From Meira nashicola (taxonomy: Eukaryota > Basidiomycota > Exobasidiomycetes > Exobasidiales > Brachybasidiaceae), in NCBI GenBank assembly GCA_001600355.1, contig BCJU01000002.1, positions 558,001 through 622,000 of the forward strand: a stretch of 64,000 nucleotides of DNA. Reading direction: 5' to 3'. This document shows positions 10,000-20,433 of this stretch, piece after piece; the first letter of the stretch is position 1; each line of letters opens with the position of its first letter. The notes beneath the pieces were generated by a model that was not told the origin of the DNA, made no database searches, and saw nothing but the letters and a program-made list of their open reading frames with translations. The position numbers and the translations under genes are program-made.

Positions 10000-10209
10000 G
10001 CAAGAATCATTGAGAATCATGCATGTACACTATCTGAACAACAACTGTATTTTAGCTTTATACCTTTTAGCTTGAGTGTGTGTGTGATTTGCACGGCGCG
10101 TAATGAGTGTACTTACGCTCAAAAGAAAAAAGTAGTATGACTAGGTTTTCAATCTTCGCGTTAATCTTAACGCTACAACTTCCATCGATTAGGCCAAAGT
10201 GAAATCGTC

Positions 10210-11523
10210 ATGACAAGCGTTCCAAAGCTATCAGTTGATGAAAGATTCAATCTGATCACCAGAGATTTAGCAGAGGTATTAGGAGGTGATTCATTAAAAG
10301 CCATTTTGGAAAAAGATGAACGGCCAATAAGAATGTATTGGGGTACAGCACCTACAGGAAGACCACATATTGCTTATTTGGTCGCATTGACAAAAATTGC
10401 CGATTTCCTACGAGCAGGTGTAGAGGTGAAGATGTTATTGGCCGATATTCATGCTTTCTTGGATAATCTTAAAGCTCCTATCGAATTGGTTCGTCATCGA
10501 GTGGATTATTATCGACATGTTCTCATTGCCGCTTTACGCTCGATTGGTGTTCCAACTGAAAGATTAATCTTTGTCGTTGGTTCATCTTATCAACTCAGCG
10601 AAGCTTATGCTATGGACAATTTCAGATTATGCGCTTCAATCACTGAAAATGATGCAAAACGTGCTGGAGCAGAAGTTGTGAAGCAAGTTGCAAGTCCTCT
10701 TTTAAGTGGATTAATGTACCCCGGTATGCAAGCTTTGGACGAACAATATTTGGATGTGGACGTTCAATTTGGTGGAGTAGATCAACGTAAGATCTTCATC
10801 TTTGCCGAAACTCATCTGCCCAAACTTGGTTATGCTAAACGTGCACATTTGATGAACGCAATGGTACCTGGCCTGAAAGGTGCAAAGATGTCTTCCAGCG
10901 ATGCTTCCAGTAAGATTGATTTTCTCGATTCTCCTTCTGACGTAAAGAAGAAGTTAAAGGATGCTGCATGCATTGAAGGAGTTGTAGAGGATAATGGTGT
11001 CTTGGCATTCATTAAAACTGTTCTGATGCCTATCGCAAGGTTACGCAATGAACAACAAGCAAGTGGCATAGACGTTTTCTCTCAAAATGGCATTTCTAAA
11101 TCATTCGTTGCATCAGGAGCTCCTGAAAGTACAATGTTTAGCATTCAAAGACCGGAAAAGTATGGCGGAAATTTGCATTACGACAGTTACGAATCAATTG
11201 AGAAGGACTTTGCTGAAAAGAAACTTCATCCCCTTGATTTGAAGAATGGAGTAGCAGATGCCATCAATGCTCTCTTGGAACCCATTCAAGCCGCTTGGAA
11301 ATCTGATCCTGCTTTCAAGAAAGCCGAAGAAGACGCATACCCACCACCGCCAGGAAAAGTTGTTAAGGCAAAGAAAGAAAAGAAGGCAAACAATCAAAAA
11401 GCACCCGCAGAAGGACCGGCAGGTGCAGAAGCAAAGAAGGCTCAATCATCAGAGGCCAATACGACATTTGTTGAAGCAGCAGAGAAGGGAATCGAGAAGC
11501 TTGACGTGAATTCTAGCTCATAA
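10210..11523 (+). CDS. TYS1: Tyrosyl-tRNA synthetase, cytosolic
   Basis: 437 residues from ATG 10210, no intron. Class I aminoacyl-tRNA synthetase: the HIGH-type motif is [10 protein letters not shown] (about residues 49-58) and the KMSKS-type loop is KMSSSDASS (about residue 226). [13 protein letters not shown] and [20 protein letters not shown] are eukaryotic/archaeal TyrRS blocks for tyrosine and ATP binding. It charges tRNA-Tyr in the cytosol. The last 70 residues are a Lys/Ala-rich tail ([20 protein letters not shown]) that is probably an unstructured tRNA-binding extension; yeast Tys1 is about 394 residues. Convergent with SNC1. Confidence 0.95.
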   Translation: MTSVPKLSVDERFNLITRDLAEVLGGDSLKAILEKDERPIRMYWGTAPTGRPHIAYLVALTKIADFLRAGVEVKMLLADIHAFLDNLKAPIELVRHRVDYYRHVLIAALRSIGVPTERLIFVVGSSYQLSEAYAMDNFRLCASITENDAKRAGAEVVKQVASPLLSGLMYPGMQALDEQYLDVDVQFGGVDQRKIFIFAETHLPKLGYAKRAHLMNAMVPGLKGAKMSSSDASSKIDFLDSPSDVKKKLKDAACIEGVVEDNGVLAFIKTVLMPIARLRNEQQASGIDVFSQNGISKSFVASGAPESTMFSIQRPEKYGGNLHYDSYESIEKDFAEKKLHPLDLKNGVADAINALLEPIQAAWKSDPAFKKAEEDAYPPPPGKVVKAKKEKKANNQKAPAEGPAGAEAKKAQSSEANTTFVEAAEKGIEKLDVNSSS

Positions 11524-11759
11524 AGTTGTACCATTTTTCTTCTTTAGTATTGCAATGAATAGCTTTCATCTAAATTTCCCATAACAACGGCTTTTATTCA
11601 TGTCGATCGGCAATTATTCCCATATATTCTAGGTCGAAATTCTTCCCTTAAACACGCAGAAAGTAGCACATCGGGCAGAACAAGATATGTCATAGAACAT
11701 GAAAACGTTCAATAAGTCTCGAAAGGGGAGAAAGTCGAACAGAAAAGGATACAAGGCGC

Positions 11760-12450
11760 TCAATCTTTCTTTGTCTTGACCACGATAGGAACTGTAGAGG
11801 ATAAAAGAGGGAAGATCGTCATTTTGATCAGTATACATTGTGAACAATTTTTGGCATATTGCAGTCTTTCCCTTGTTCTGCGTTTTCCACACTTACCAAT
11901 GATGATCAATAGCAGAATGATAACACCAACAATGATCAAAATGCGCATCTTCATGTCCTTCCACCACATCTGTTTACGGACTCTGTTTGCACCTCGACGG
12001 AAACCTTGAGCAGAGACGGCCAAATTGTCTTTTTTTTTTGGTTAGAGGAAAAAATAATGCGGAAAATCAAAGTTAGAACAAGAGGAACTTCCATCATATC
12101 TCTAGATACCTTTTCTTTATCACTTACCTGTCTTTCCTTGTAGATCATTGAGGTTTTCACCGCGTTCGTTCACTTTTTGAATGTTATCGCGCATGACACC
12201 AACGGTTTCTGTTTAAATGAGAAGAAGTTTTCCAAAGAATTTGTGTCAGTATCGCAACTGTTATGATGAAAAATTGAATCTCTAAATTGTCGCCTTCCCT
12301 CTCTACTCGACCACCTCCGATATTGAGTACAGTTTGACCTAATCACTTACCATCAATTTGCGATTGAATCGCAGCTGCACGGTTTGTGCCAGCATTTTGA
12401 CCAGAGCTGTTACTGCCAACGTAAGGGTCATAAGGTTGATCGCGCTCCAT
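11760..12450 (-). CDS. SNC1: Synaptobrevin/VAMP v-SNARE (Snc1/Syb1)
   Basis: Four exons on the minus strand: 12351-12450, 12128-12208, 11897-12028, 11760-11791, giving 114 residues. Introns (142, 99 and 105 bp) begin GTAAGT and end AG, and all junctions restore the frame. The product starts [12 protein letters not shown], carries the SNARE coil [20 protein letters not shown] with the zero-layer Arg in MRDN, then the juxtamembrane [11 protein letters not shown] and a C-terminal anchor [20 protein letters not shown]. This is the exocytic v-SNARE of secretory vesicles. It works at the same plasma-membrane fusion step as the exocyst subunit SEC6 found at 38.5 kb. The last exon is only 32 bp, so automatic gene callers could easily miss it. 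Confidence 0.93.
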
Positions 12451-12961
12451 TTTGGGATGTTAAAGTCGTTTCGATTGTTGTAAAAATTCGTCAAAAAAAT
12501 AAAAATATAAATAGGCTTTCGAGCTTCAATCTCGTTAGGTGATGTGATGGTGATCAGGAGCCAAATCGATTGAGGATTACTTTTTTTAGACAAATATTCA
12601 AGGAGTATCTTCACGGGCTGATGTGCCCCGAATTATGATGGAATTGCTGTGTAAATGTGCATTACAGGTTGCACTTGCATATCTCCCCCCCTCTTCTCTA
12701 CCGCCTAGACCGTGTACGCGCTAATTACAGCGTTATCGGCTTCTCCTGCACCATTGTGCACAAATCCAGTATTCTTCTATAGTCTACGTGCAGCTTATAG
12801 ACCTCGGGAGCACATCCCCTACGCCTAATGAATTAGTCTATGTAGACTACGTACTTACTGGTCTTAACATTTAATGTAATTTTCCAAAAATCTTGCACGC
12901 GTATTAAGGTTCTTCTAATCTCATTGCCATCCACTTGACATTAATCAAAGTATAGCCCATT
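12451..12961. promoter_or_regulatory. Divergent promoter SNC1 / SME1
   Basis: 511 bp between divergent start codons. It holds three copies of the recurring motif: TAGTCTAC at 12780, TAGTCTA at 12834 and the perfect GTAGACTAC at 12842-12850, 110-180 bp upstream of the SmE start. No other gene seen. Confidence 0.5.
12842..12850. promoter_or_regulatory. GTAGACTAC palindromic promoter motif
   Basis: Clearest instance of the recurring element, preceded by TAGTCTA at 12834-12840 and TAGTCTAC at 12780-12787 in the same promoter. The spacing of the last pair makes a near-dyad. Function unknown. Confidence 0.4.
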
Positions 12962-13476
12962 ATGTCTTCCCGACAAAGGGTGATGGTACAACCCATCAAT
13001 GTCATATTCAAATATATGCAACAACAATCTCGGGTTTCTCTATGGCTATACGATATTACCGATTATCGTTTAGAAGGCAAAATTTTGGTGAGTAAAAAAG
13101 TATAAAGTCATTCTTATTATTATGGACCACATTAGCTAATGATTTAATGATTAATTTTTAATTACAGGGTTTTGATGAATTCATGAATGTTGTCATGGGA
13201 GAAGCGGAAGAAGTTTGGATCAAGAAAAATGAAGGAAAACGGAGAGAATTAGGTGAGTAGAGTGAAAACTTGACTTGCTAAATGATGATCGTGTGAAGAC
13301 TAATCCATTTCATTTCATCTTCTTCCTTTTTCAATAATAAAGGTCGCATTCTACTCAAAGGAGATAATATTGTACGTACACCTCAAAAAGGCTTACCCGA
13401 TGATCTATTTCACTGACACCTTCTCTCTTTTTTTCATCTCTAACAACAGACACTTATTCAACCAGTTGTATCATGA
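12962..13476 (+). CDS. SME1: Small nuclear ribonucleoprotein E (SmE)
   Basis: Four exons: 12962-13087, 13168-13252, 13343-13371, 13450-13476, giving 88 residues. Introns of 80, 90 and 78 bp are GT..AG. The product begins MSSRQRVMVQPINVIFKYM, has the Sm1 fold RVSLWLYDITDYRLEGKILGFDEFMNVV and the Sm2 motif RILLKGDNITLIQ. This is the standard SmE core of U1, U2, U4 and U5 snRNPs. Half of the coding exons are under 90 bp (29 and 27 bp for the last two), so the gene is nearly invisible to a plain frame scan. LSm1, a related fold, is encoded at 60.4 kb. Confidence 0.95.
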
Positions 13477-13529
13477 TTCAAACTTTAACGCATGTACCCT
13501 TGTATTGCTAGAACATCATCTATTGTACA

Positions 13530-13888
13530 TCATCCTTCACGAAGTATTCTACGTAATGTCTGTCTTTCGGGTTTAGATACCTATGAAGAGAAAAAGAGAT
13601 TGAGGTCAGCATCATTTCGCATTCTTTCATTCTCATCTTATTACCTACCCTCCAAAACATCGTCTTCTTCTTATCTGCTACTTCAATTCGTAAATTTTCA
13701 GGATGTAATATCGAACTATTCTCTTTTTGAGCTAATATCTGTTTTGCTGTTTCATTAAATGTTTCCCTTGTTGTCTTTTTCGCTTGAATTGGTTTAGAAG
13801 CTCGTGGTGATAACCTTAGAGTTTGTTTCGATAGCTCTGGACCGCTCAAAGGCGTGAGACGAAGAAGGTTTCGAGATGTTGGATGCAT
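13530..13888 (-). CDS. Small basic protein of unknown function, possibly mitochondrial
   Basis: ATG 13888; exon 1 13649-13888 (80 codons), intron 13581-13648 (68 bp, GTAGGT..TAG), exon 2 13530-13580, giving 96 residues ending KPERQTLRRILREG. A CAG 21 bp further on would be an in-frame alternative acceptor (89 residues). The N-terminus is rich in Arg, Ser and Leu with no acids for the first 17 residues, as in mitochondrial presequences. I do not recognise the family. The two-exon model is preferred to the run-through frame because splice sites are good and the spliced tail is short and basic. It is convergent with SME1, 53 bp away. Confidence 0.5.
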
Positions 13889-14324
13889 ATTCCTGTTTAT
13901 ATAGCTTTATTATATCGCTATTGGTTTCTTTGATGGCGATAAGATGACGAAAGGTAGGTGTATGCGTTACGACAAGAAGCGTTTATAGTGTGAGTCCCTC
14001 ATGACTTTTTTTACATCACGCCACGTGCAGTGATTGAGCTTGCGCTTGGCCTGCCTTTTTTGAATTTAAGTAAATCACAGAGCATGTCCGTCAGTCCCCG
14101 AGCGCAGGCGCACACACACACACACAAACAGCGCACAGGTTAGGGCAGAGGCGCGCACGCCCAGGTGCATGGCATATAGCGTATATACATACGCGCACGC
14201 ACAAGAACTTCCCAAGGGTGAACATCTTCCGAGCGAGTAGATAGATTTCATCAGATTTTGATTGATATCATCACTTTCAACGATCACCTCTACAACCATT
14301 CAAAAGAAGAGAAAATAGTTCAAT
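13889..14324. other. Divergent intergenic region with GC/CA-rich patch
   Basis: 436 bp between the small unknown gene and ATP14. A (CA)n run at 14111-14126 is followed by alternating purine-pyrimidine, GCGC-rich DNA to about 14205 that could adopt Z-form; this composition is unlike the AT-rich spacers elsewhere. No gene seen. Confidence 0.5.
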
Positions 14325-14814
14325 ATGGTCTTTTCGGTCATTGCTTTAAACGCAGCTCGAGGTGTTGCACCTAGAACAGCTTTACGTAGCTTTTCAACTT
14401 CGGTTGCCGTAAAGAAGGATATCGTGCAAGATGCTTATTTGCGCGAATTGAAGGCATACAAGGCTCCAGCAAAGGTAGGTAATCGATGAAAAGTGCATGT
14501 GCTAACGATGGTTTATTATGGTTTGATTTCATTACTAACTTTGTTGATATTCATATATTCTTTTTTTTTTCACCAAAAAGGCCGCTGATGCTCATAAAGG
14601 TCAAGTTCGGGAATACCAAGCACCAAAAGCACCACAAGCACCCGGCGCACCATCTTCATCAGAATTGGGCAGCGAGCTAGAATCATTCGCCAGCAGTGAA
14701 CCTGATCATGCAGAAAAAGTTGCAAGCACAGAAAGTGTTGTGCCTGAACAACGTCAAGACGTTCGTGCATTCTTGGAAGAGGCCAAGAAGCCAATCCTCG
14801 ACGAACATCATTAG
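14325..14814 (+). CDS. ATP14: ATP synthase subunit h, mitochondrial
   Basis: Two exons, 14325-14474 and 14581-14814, intron of 106 bp (GTAGGT..AAG). Product of 127 residues. The first 30 residues (MVFSVIALNAARGVAPRTAL...) form a mitochondrial presequence, with SFSTS as a likely cleavage area. The mature start KKDIVQDAYLRELKAYKAP is the signature of subunit h, a peripheral-stalk component of F1Fo-ATP synthase. The rest is Ala/Pro/Ser/Glu-rich as in yeast Atp14. Convergent with CFD1. Confidence 0.9.
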
Positions 14815-15060
14815 AAGTAAGGATTTGATTAGTCTTATCTTGTCAACTACAATATTACAATCAATTGTGCATTCTCAACGATGATTTGGTGTCAATGAGC
14901 AAATGTGAGAGGCATTCTGATTAGGAATAATGGCAATTTTTAATCGCAATGCATGCTAGAATGAATGCCCCTTCGAGCGTGATGATTGGTAAAGTCTAAG
15001 CTGACCCATTATGCAATTATGTTTATATGATATGATACAAGGAAAGAATGGCAAAGTTGT

Positions 15061-16130
15061 TCAGTGATTTGCAGATATTGCATCTATTACCTGCTCCGTG
15101 ATCTTTTGGAAGATTGGAAATGTATCAGAATCCTTGTACCGTTCTAGAATTGTTCGGCTTAGTGATGTGCCAATAGGGGTTGTGCTATCTTGAACGTCAG
15201 CTGTTGATTGCATTATCCGAAGATCATTTTCTCCTTCTGAATTATTGTCACCATTCTTTTTAGCTACCTCTTCTTTGGCATCATCTAAAACACGAACGAG
15301 TTTTGGATCAATCGGTATCCGTCCCAAAAATTGAATACCTTCCCTATTTGCCAATGCTTCACCACCACCTTTTCCCCAAACGTTTGTGCATTCTGCACAA
15401 TGCGGACAAATATATCCACTCATATTCTCAATCAGGCCAATCAAAGGCAAACCAGTCTTTTTGCAAAAGTCTAAACTACGTAAATTGTCTGCCAAAGAGA
15501 TTGCTTGAGGTGTTGTAACCAAGATTGCTTTTGGATTGAAAGGATGCAAATATTCCATAATAGAAATATGTTCGTCAGATGTACCTGGAGGTGTATCAAT
15601 AATAAGATAATCCAAAGATCCCCATCGAACGTCACCTAAAAATTGTCTAATCATTGCATTTTTCTTTGGTCCTCTCCAAACGACTGAATCATTTTTACTC
15701 TTTAATAAAAATCCAACGCTCATAACAGCTAAAGATTGTGATGCATCCGCATATACTGGTACCCAACCATCTTGTGATTGTCGAATTGATTGACCATCTA
15801 AACCAAGCATACGAGGAATACTCGGTCCTGTAAGATCAACATCCAAAAGTGCAACCCTAGATGGATTAGGTCGAGAAGTTGAAGGGCTTGATAATGATAA
15901 TGCCAATTGAGCAGAAACGGATGATTTACCTTTCAAAAGAATGTGAAAGAAGTACCATCAGTATCGTTTCCAAATGAGAAGAAAGATTAACAAGTATCAT
16001 ACCTACCTACGCCACCTTTACCGGACAAAACAAGAATGATATTCTTCACTTCTGCTAATCGACGTTGAAGTTTGGGATCAGCATTGATCGCTGTCGAAGC
16101 ATTAGAAGATGTGCTATCAGTAGTAGTCAT
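15061..16130 (-). CDS. CFD1: Cytosolic Fe-S cluster assembly factor Cfd1 (NUBP2)
   Basis: Two exons, 16007-16130 and 15061-15929, giving 330 residues. The 77-bp intron splits the deviant Walker A loop SGKGGVG|KSS inside the last Gly codon (residue 42). Other Mrp/Nbp35-class marks: LLDVDLTGPSIPRMLG, WRGPKKNAMIRQFL, DYLIIDTPPGTSDEH, and IENMSGYICPHCAECTN with the CxxC pair that binds a bridging 4Fe-4S cluster, then FLGRIPIDP. Lack of the N-terminal four-Cys ferredoxin-like motif distinguishes Cfd1 from Nbp35. It forms the Cfd1-Nbp35 scaffold for cytosolic and nuclear Fe-S proteins; Dph1 at 26.3 kb is one expected client. Confidence 0.92.
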
Positions 16131-16413
16131 ATTCTTTATATGATATGAGGTATATTGTCGTGAGAGTTGAGAAGCTCATCAGGTAATGGAGTTTAATTTT
16201 GTTGCAGCACCAAGTCCGTTTGTCCGGGCAACGCGCCAAAAATTCCAATTATTCTACTTACGGCCGAATGGTCATGATTCTCATTGACTTTTTACATATT
16301 AATGATTATCATTCTTACAATGCCGAAGCACTTTGTCACATTATTATCGTTTGTGTATCTTTGCCATTGAGAGGGAAGTAGTATACAAAATTCAAATGCA
16401 AATTAATGGTATA

Positions 16414-17769
16414 TTAGCCTAAAACTCTACGTAATTCGGCAGTTGAAGCGACGTATTGTAAGGTGACAGGACATCTTGTATGTTGTTCAACGTATGAGAA
16501 TGAGCATGTATAGCAACAAACATAACCCGTTGGAAATGCGGTAGGATTATTAATCGGAGCTGTGCCGCAAATTGGACATCCGTTATGTAAAAGTCCCTTT
16601 TTGGCAATTGATTCGGATTCGTCTTTATCGATAGATTCTATGCCGAGCCTTGTTTTAGAAATTGCAACTTCTTTGAATCCTTCAGCTTTGTCATAAATTA
16701 CGCCTTTTCTATGCGGTAGAATGATCTTAGGTGCGGCTAAATTCAATTCGCCTTCTTCACCTTCGCCACCGGATGTCGTAGTTCCAGAAGCGGAAGAATT
16801 TCCTCCTCTACGTTGTCGTCTTCTTGCATTTTCTGGAGAATACCACCACTCCAAAAATTTAAAGAAGAAGATAGAAGCTGGAAGAGCATATTTTAGCGCT
16901 TCAAAGAAGATGAAAGGCGAAGAACGAATCATTCCAAGCGTAAACCCAAGCGGATCGGTAAAAGGAGAAGGTAGGTTAGGTGGCAGAAGTGGAGCTGAAG
17001 GCGGATAATCATCACTTCCCACCCTTCTAACGTCCATTCGCATCCATCGGAACCATGGTCGCCAAAAGGGTGTTTTATCGAACAAATAACGAACATTATA
17101 TGCCAAAAGCCATAATTGCCAAATGGCCCCCATATATGGATAACCTTTACGGAAGCAAATCTTTAACCAACTTTGTAAGAATTTTATCCGAGAAGAAAGA
17201 CGACCGCCATCTTGATCTATATCAGTAAACCTTCTTCTAATTGATGATTGTTGCTCTTCATCTTCATCACCAAATAGATCGCCTCCGCCCTCCACTACAT
17301 CATCTACTCCTCCTCCTTCTCTTTCCCATAGATCGTGCAATTTTGACTGCAGATATGGTAAGCCAACCAAAGTGAACAAAGAAACGTATCGATCGATAGG
17401 TCTTAATGCTTCTGTTGACTTTTGCGTTGATCGTGCAGAAGAAGCAGTCTTTGCTCTTGGAGTTGCAATTCCAGGTCTCCTTCTCCTTCGTAAGCCGTAG
17501 AAATTTTCAGCAAAAGACGAACCCCATGTTTTCAAATAATGTCGTTCGACTGCCCACATTAATAATGCATACACTTCATCAAATCTATTCACAATTCGTA
17601 AAAGGTATCTTGGATTCCTTTGTGCTAATACAGAGAGTGTATATCGTAATGCAGGCTTCAATAAATCGCTCAATTGTTCTTGTGCTGCTAATTCGAAAAA
17701 TGATGGCCTGAATGGATCGGTGGATGCTAGACCGGAATTGGTCGGATCAACGGATTGCAAAAGATCCAT
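16414..17769 (-). CDS. PEX12: Peroxisome biogenesis factor 12 (RING peroxin)
   Basis: 451 residues, ATG 17769, intronless. The N-terminus DPFRPSFFELAAQEQLSDLLKPALRY is the Pex2/Pex12 domain. ENFYGLRR and RYVSLFTLVGLPYLQSKL follow, then hydrophobic stretches in the middle (residues about 215-310). The C-terminal RING is CPICGTAPINNPTAFPTGYVCCYTC...HTRCPVT; as in other Pex12 proteins it lacks part of the second zinc site. Pex12 works with Pex2 and Pex10 as the E3 that ubiquitinates the PTS1 receptor Pex5, so it serves import of proteins such as the SKL-ending thioesterase at the window start. Confidence 0.93.
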   Translation of the reverse strand: MDLLQSVDPTNSGLASTDPFRPSFFELAAQEQLSDLLKPALRYTLSVLAQRNPRYLLRIVNRFDEVYALLMWAVERHYLKTWGSSFAENFYGLRRRRRPGIATPRAKTASSARSTQKSTEALRPIDRYVSLFTLVGLPYLQSKLHDLWEREGGGVDDVVEGGGDLFGDEDEEQQSSIRRRFTDIDQDGGRLSSRIKFLQSWLKICFRKGYPYMGAIWQLWLLAYNVRYLFDKTPFWRPWFRWMRMDVRRVGSDDYPPSAPLLPPNLPSPFTDPLGFTLGMIRSSPFIFFEALKYALPASIFFFKFLEWWYSPENARRRQRRGGNSSASGTTTSGGEGEEGELNLAAPKIILPHRKGVIYDKAEGFKEVAISKTRLGIESIDKDESESIAKKGLLHNGCPICGTAPINNPTAFPTGYVCCYTCSFSYVEQHTRCPVTLQYVASTAELRRVLG

Positions 17770-18863
17770 TATGAGATTGAATGCTTATCGATGGTGATGT
17801 TGACCAAATTGGTCTTGGTATGAACAAGTGAATATTTCTGATGCTAGATGAGAGTAAATGCGAAACCCTTCTCCGCATTCTCTAAAGTGTGAATCGGGTT
17901 CGGCAATCATTGTAGGCGAATTTACTCTTTACGTACACGTGAAGGAAAAATATTTCTCGCTGCGTGCTTGTGTGCGCTAAGCTTTTGCATGTAAAAACAA
18001 GTATGACGAAAGACAACCTTTCTTGCCTCTCTTCTTTGAACAATTTTACGAAGGTGAGCATTATGACAAGATTGAAGACTTATGTTCTTCTGTCAATAAT
18101 CCTTCCAAAAGAGTCTGTTACTTATTTCACTTCTTTTCATTCATAACAGACATAAAAGTTAGGGCCTGAATTTTGCTTTTCCGTTTCAGGTCCTCGTTCC
18201 CGTCTTCAAGAGAGAAACAACGTTTTATTTTTGCAAAAATGCGATAAAACGCTCTAGATTGAGCATTCCTCAATTTGGAGGTGTTTTGTAGCCCTGAGCT
18301 TCTCATTTTTTTCGTCTTTTCGATCGCGATTCAAATCACCCTCCGTTCTAGGAAGATGAGCTTGAGCAATCAAGATCTCTCATGATAATAGATGTTGGGG
18401 AGCGATTGAAAAGGCATGGAGCAGGGTTCAACACCGACATTCAATTTCAGGGTACAGGGTACATTGTACAAGTATAAAATTTAAAAGTGAGTATCAAATA
18501 TACGAAAATACCTTGACTGTTATTCTTTCGATCATTTTCAATCCACATGAAAGATCGATCGGTAACATTCTCATCCTGATGACAAACACGTGTCGCCCCA
18601 AACTGGACTCACTTTGATGATCGACCAATATCTATAGCCAAACAAAATGATACCACTGAATCTTTCAACTCATTTTTCATTGAATAAAAGGCTAACAAAT
18701 TCTTCCTTTATTCTCGTTATCACCAGTCTGTCTCCTGTGCTTTGGTAACAGTATTTTGTAAAGGTGAGTAATATATAATCGTGTGCATATGCATGTACTT
18801 CATAATGATATGTGAATTGTGATAATTATGATACAGAATTGGTGAGAAGATAGCTGGCATAGA
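17770..18863. other. Intergenic region, 1,094 bp
   Basis: Lies between the PEX12 start and the YPI1 stop. It includes the PEX12 promoter and an AT-rich stretch with many TTTT runs. Only short frames occur (longest about 60 codons) and none resembles a known protein. I looked for tRNA A/B-box pairs and snRNA Sm-site patterns and saw none convincing. Confidence 0.5.
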
Positions 18864-19484
18864 TTACAATGTCCCTTTTTCATATGCGTTCGGTTTGAAC
18901 ATCCTATGTGATGAATCATGAGTTTCATCTTGAGAAGCTTTATCATTCGGCGATTCGACAATGGTCACAGTCTGCGTAGATCGACCTTTTATCGCCTTCT
19001 TCGTTTTCCTTTTGCCTGTTCTTTTGTGACTCCCGTTACATGTGTCATCTCCACAATGCGTTTGATCTGCCTTTCCTTTGCCTTTCTTTTCCCTTAAGCT
19101 TTTCGATGCATTCACTTCTGAAATGCTACCGCGCGAGCTATGTTCACTGAGATGGGAAGAATTGCTACTGCTTTCATCTCCGTCTGAACTTTCCGAGTCT
19201 GTATCGGAACCTGATGATTCATCAGAAGATTCATCGAAAGCTTTAGGCTTATGATAAATACAACAAATCTTGCTTTTCTTTTTTCCCATTCCTTCATTAT
19301 CTACAGTCTCTTCGCTCCAAACAACTCTCCTTGACGTGTTTCCCGTTGCTCTAAGTTGCAACACTCCAACTGGAGGTGCATTTTGAATGGAAGGAGTTGT
19401 GCTATTCTCTGAATTGGTATCTTGTTGTGTAATCGTTCGAGATCCACTTTGACGTGGTTCAGTGCGTTGTCTGGTTTGATTCAT
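18864..19484 (-). CDS. YPI1: Type 1 protein phosphatase inhibitor/regulator Ypi1 (PPP1R11 family)
   Basis: 206 residues from ATG 19484; the frame is open upstream but only to a TTG. The defining motif is RRVVWSEETVDNEGMGKKK followed by SKICCIYHKPKAFDESS. RVVW is the RVxF-type PP1 docking site and the Cys/His block is conserved in PPP1R11. After it comes an acidic Ser/Asp tract (SSDESSGSDTDSES) and a basic Lys-rich stretch that may direct nuclear entry. Ypi1 binds and tunes PP1 (Glc7) with Sds22. This is the last normal gene before the rearranged block at 19.7-23.5 kb. Confidence 0.9.
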   Translation of the reverse strand: MNQTRQRTEPRQSGSRTITQQDTNSENSTTPSIQNAPPVGVLQLRATGNTSRRVVWSEETVDNEGMGKKKSKICCIYHKPKAFDESSDESSGSDTDSESSDGDESSSNSSHLSEHSSRGSISEVNASKSLREKKGKGKADQTHCGDDTCNGSHKRTGKRKTKKAIKGRSTQTVTIVESPNDKASQDETHDSSHRMFKPNAYEKGTL

Positions 19485-19726
19485 TGTTCTGACTGCGTTA
19501 TCGATTACGGACTTAGATGTTTGATTAGAGTGACAACATATTATCGCGGTGGCGAAAAAATGATCATTTGTGGAGATGATGGCAATGGGCAAAGCATGTT
19601 TATTGGTATGCGTTTAGTAGGCAGGCAGATCAGGTGATCAGGTGATTGATTAAATAATATTGTATTGAAATGTTGTACTGAGTAGTGATTACATAAGTTG
19701 CTTAGTCAGCAAAAAAATCAAAAAAA

Positions 19727-19763
19727 CCTGGGCGTCTGAGCTCCTAAGAGCCCAGAGCCCAGG
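19727..19763. repeat. Long imperfect hairpin at the edge of the rearranged block
   Basis: CCTGGGC...GCCCAGG arms (7 bp) enclose TCTG/CAGA and GCTC/GAGC pairs around a CTAA loop, making a stem of about 15 pairs. It is preceded by A-tracts and followed by a second CCCAGGG/CCCAGGGG doublet. It lies 240 bp upstream of the YPI1 start and just outside the copied sequence, so it may mark a breakpoint; it could equally be a regulatory or chance structure. Confidence 0.5.
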
Positions 19764-19838
19764 GAAAAACCCAGGGGCACCTTTCAGATTGATTTTGGGT
19801 TTTGTATTGGATCGCGCATGCAAAGCTCTTTCGAACTT

Positions 19839-20170
19839 CACGGGAACCATCTCTTTGGCAAGCCAAAGAGGAAGGCAAGTGTTTTTTGATCAGACCTTTC
19901 GGTCGTCACGGGTACCATCTGCTCGGCAAGCCTCACAGTACAGGCGGTGGTTGGTTGAAAGGTGCCCCGTAAAAGAGGATGTAATGTGATAAAGTTAACG
20001 AATGTTGATTGAATGTACTCACCTATGATTGCTTGATTGATGGCAAAGATTGCTGGATGTCGATTGATGGCGAAGGTTGTCGAATGCTGAATGATGGCGA
20101 AGGTTGTCGAATGCTGAATGGTGGCGAGGATTGTCGAATGCTGAATGGTGGCGAGGATTGTCGAGCGATT
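19839..20170 (-). repeat. Direct repeat (period 68 bp) and 27-bp tandem units, left part of composite block A
   Basis: CACGGGAACCATCTCTTTGG (19839) and CACGGGTACCATCTGCTCGG (19907), each followed by CAAGCC, form a diverged direct repeat with a period of 68 bp. At about 20045-20170 there are four to five copies of a 27-bp unit containing GGCGAAGGTTGTCGAATGCT. On the minus strand this unit reads as a nonapeptide (TILATIQHS-like) and is clearly related to the 18-bp units further right. A donor-like GTGAGTACATTC on the minus strand (about 20010-20025) precedes array-like sequence, mirroring the junction at the large array. I see no recognisable gene here. Confidence 0.6.
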
Positions 20171-20433
20171 GCTTTGATGATTGTAGAGAACTTGAATGTT
20201 GACCAAGTCTTTGAAGAAGTAGATCTTTGCCAACAACATAGTTACCAGCACCATGCCATCAACTCAGATCATCCTTCCCAGTCCGACTTCACAGTGACCC
20301 ACTCTTGTTTGAATCAGTCCTAGGCATCTTCGAGCACAGAAGATTCCGTCATTGGACCTATCATTCAAGAGTTGCTCTGGATCACCGCTGGTCAGACCGT
20401 TTCGCGGACTTTATACCTACCATGATTGCTTGA

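Noticed and set aside
14075..14299. 74-codon minus-strand frame in the GC/CA-rich patch before ATP14
   Set aside because: Composition follows the (CA)n and GCGC repeats; it has no protein-family likeness.
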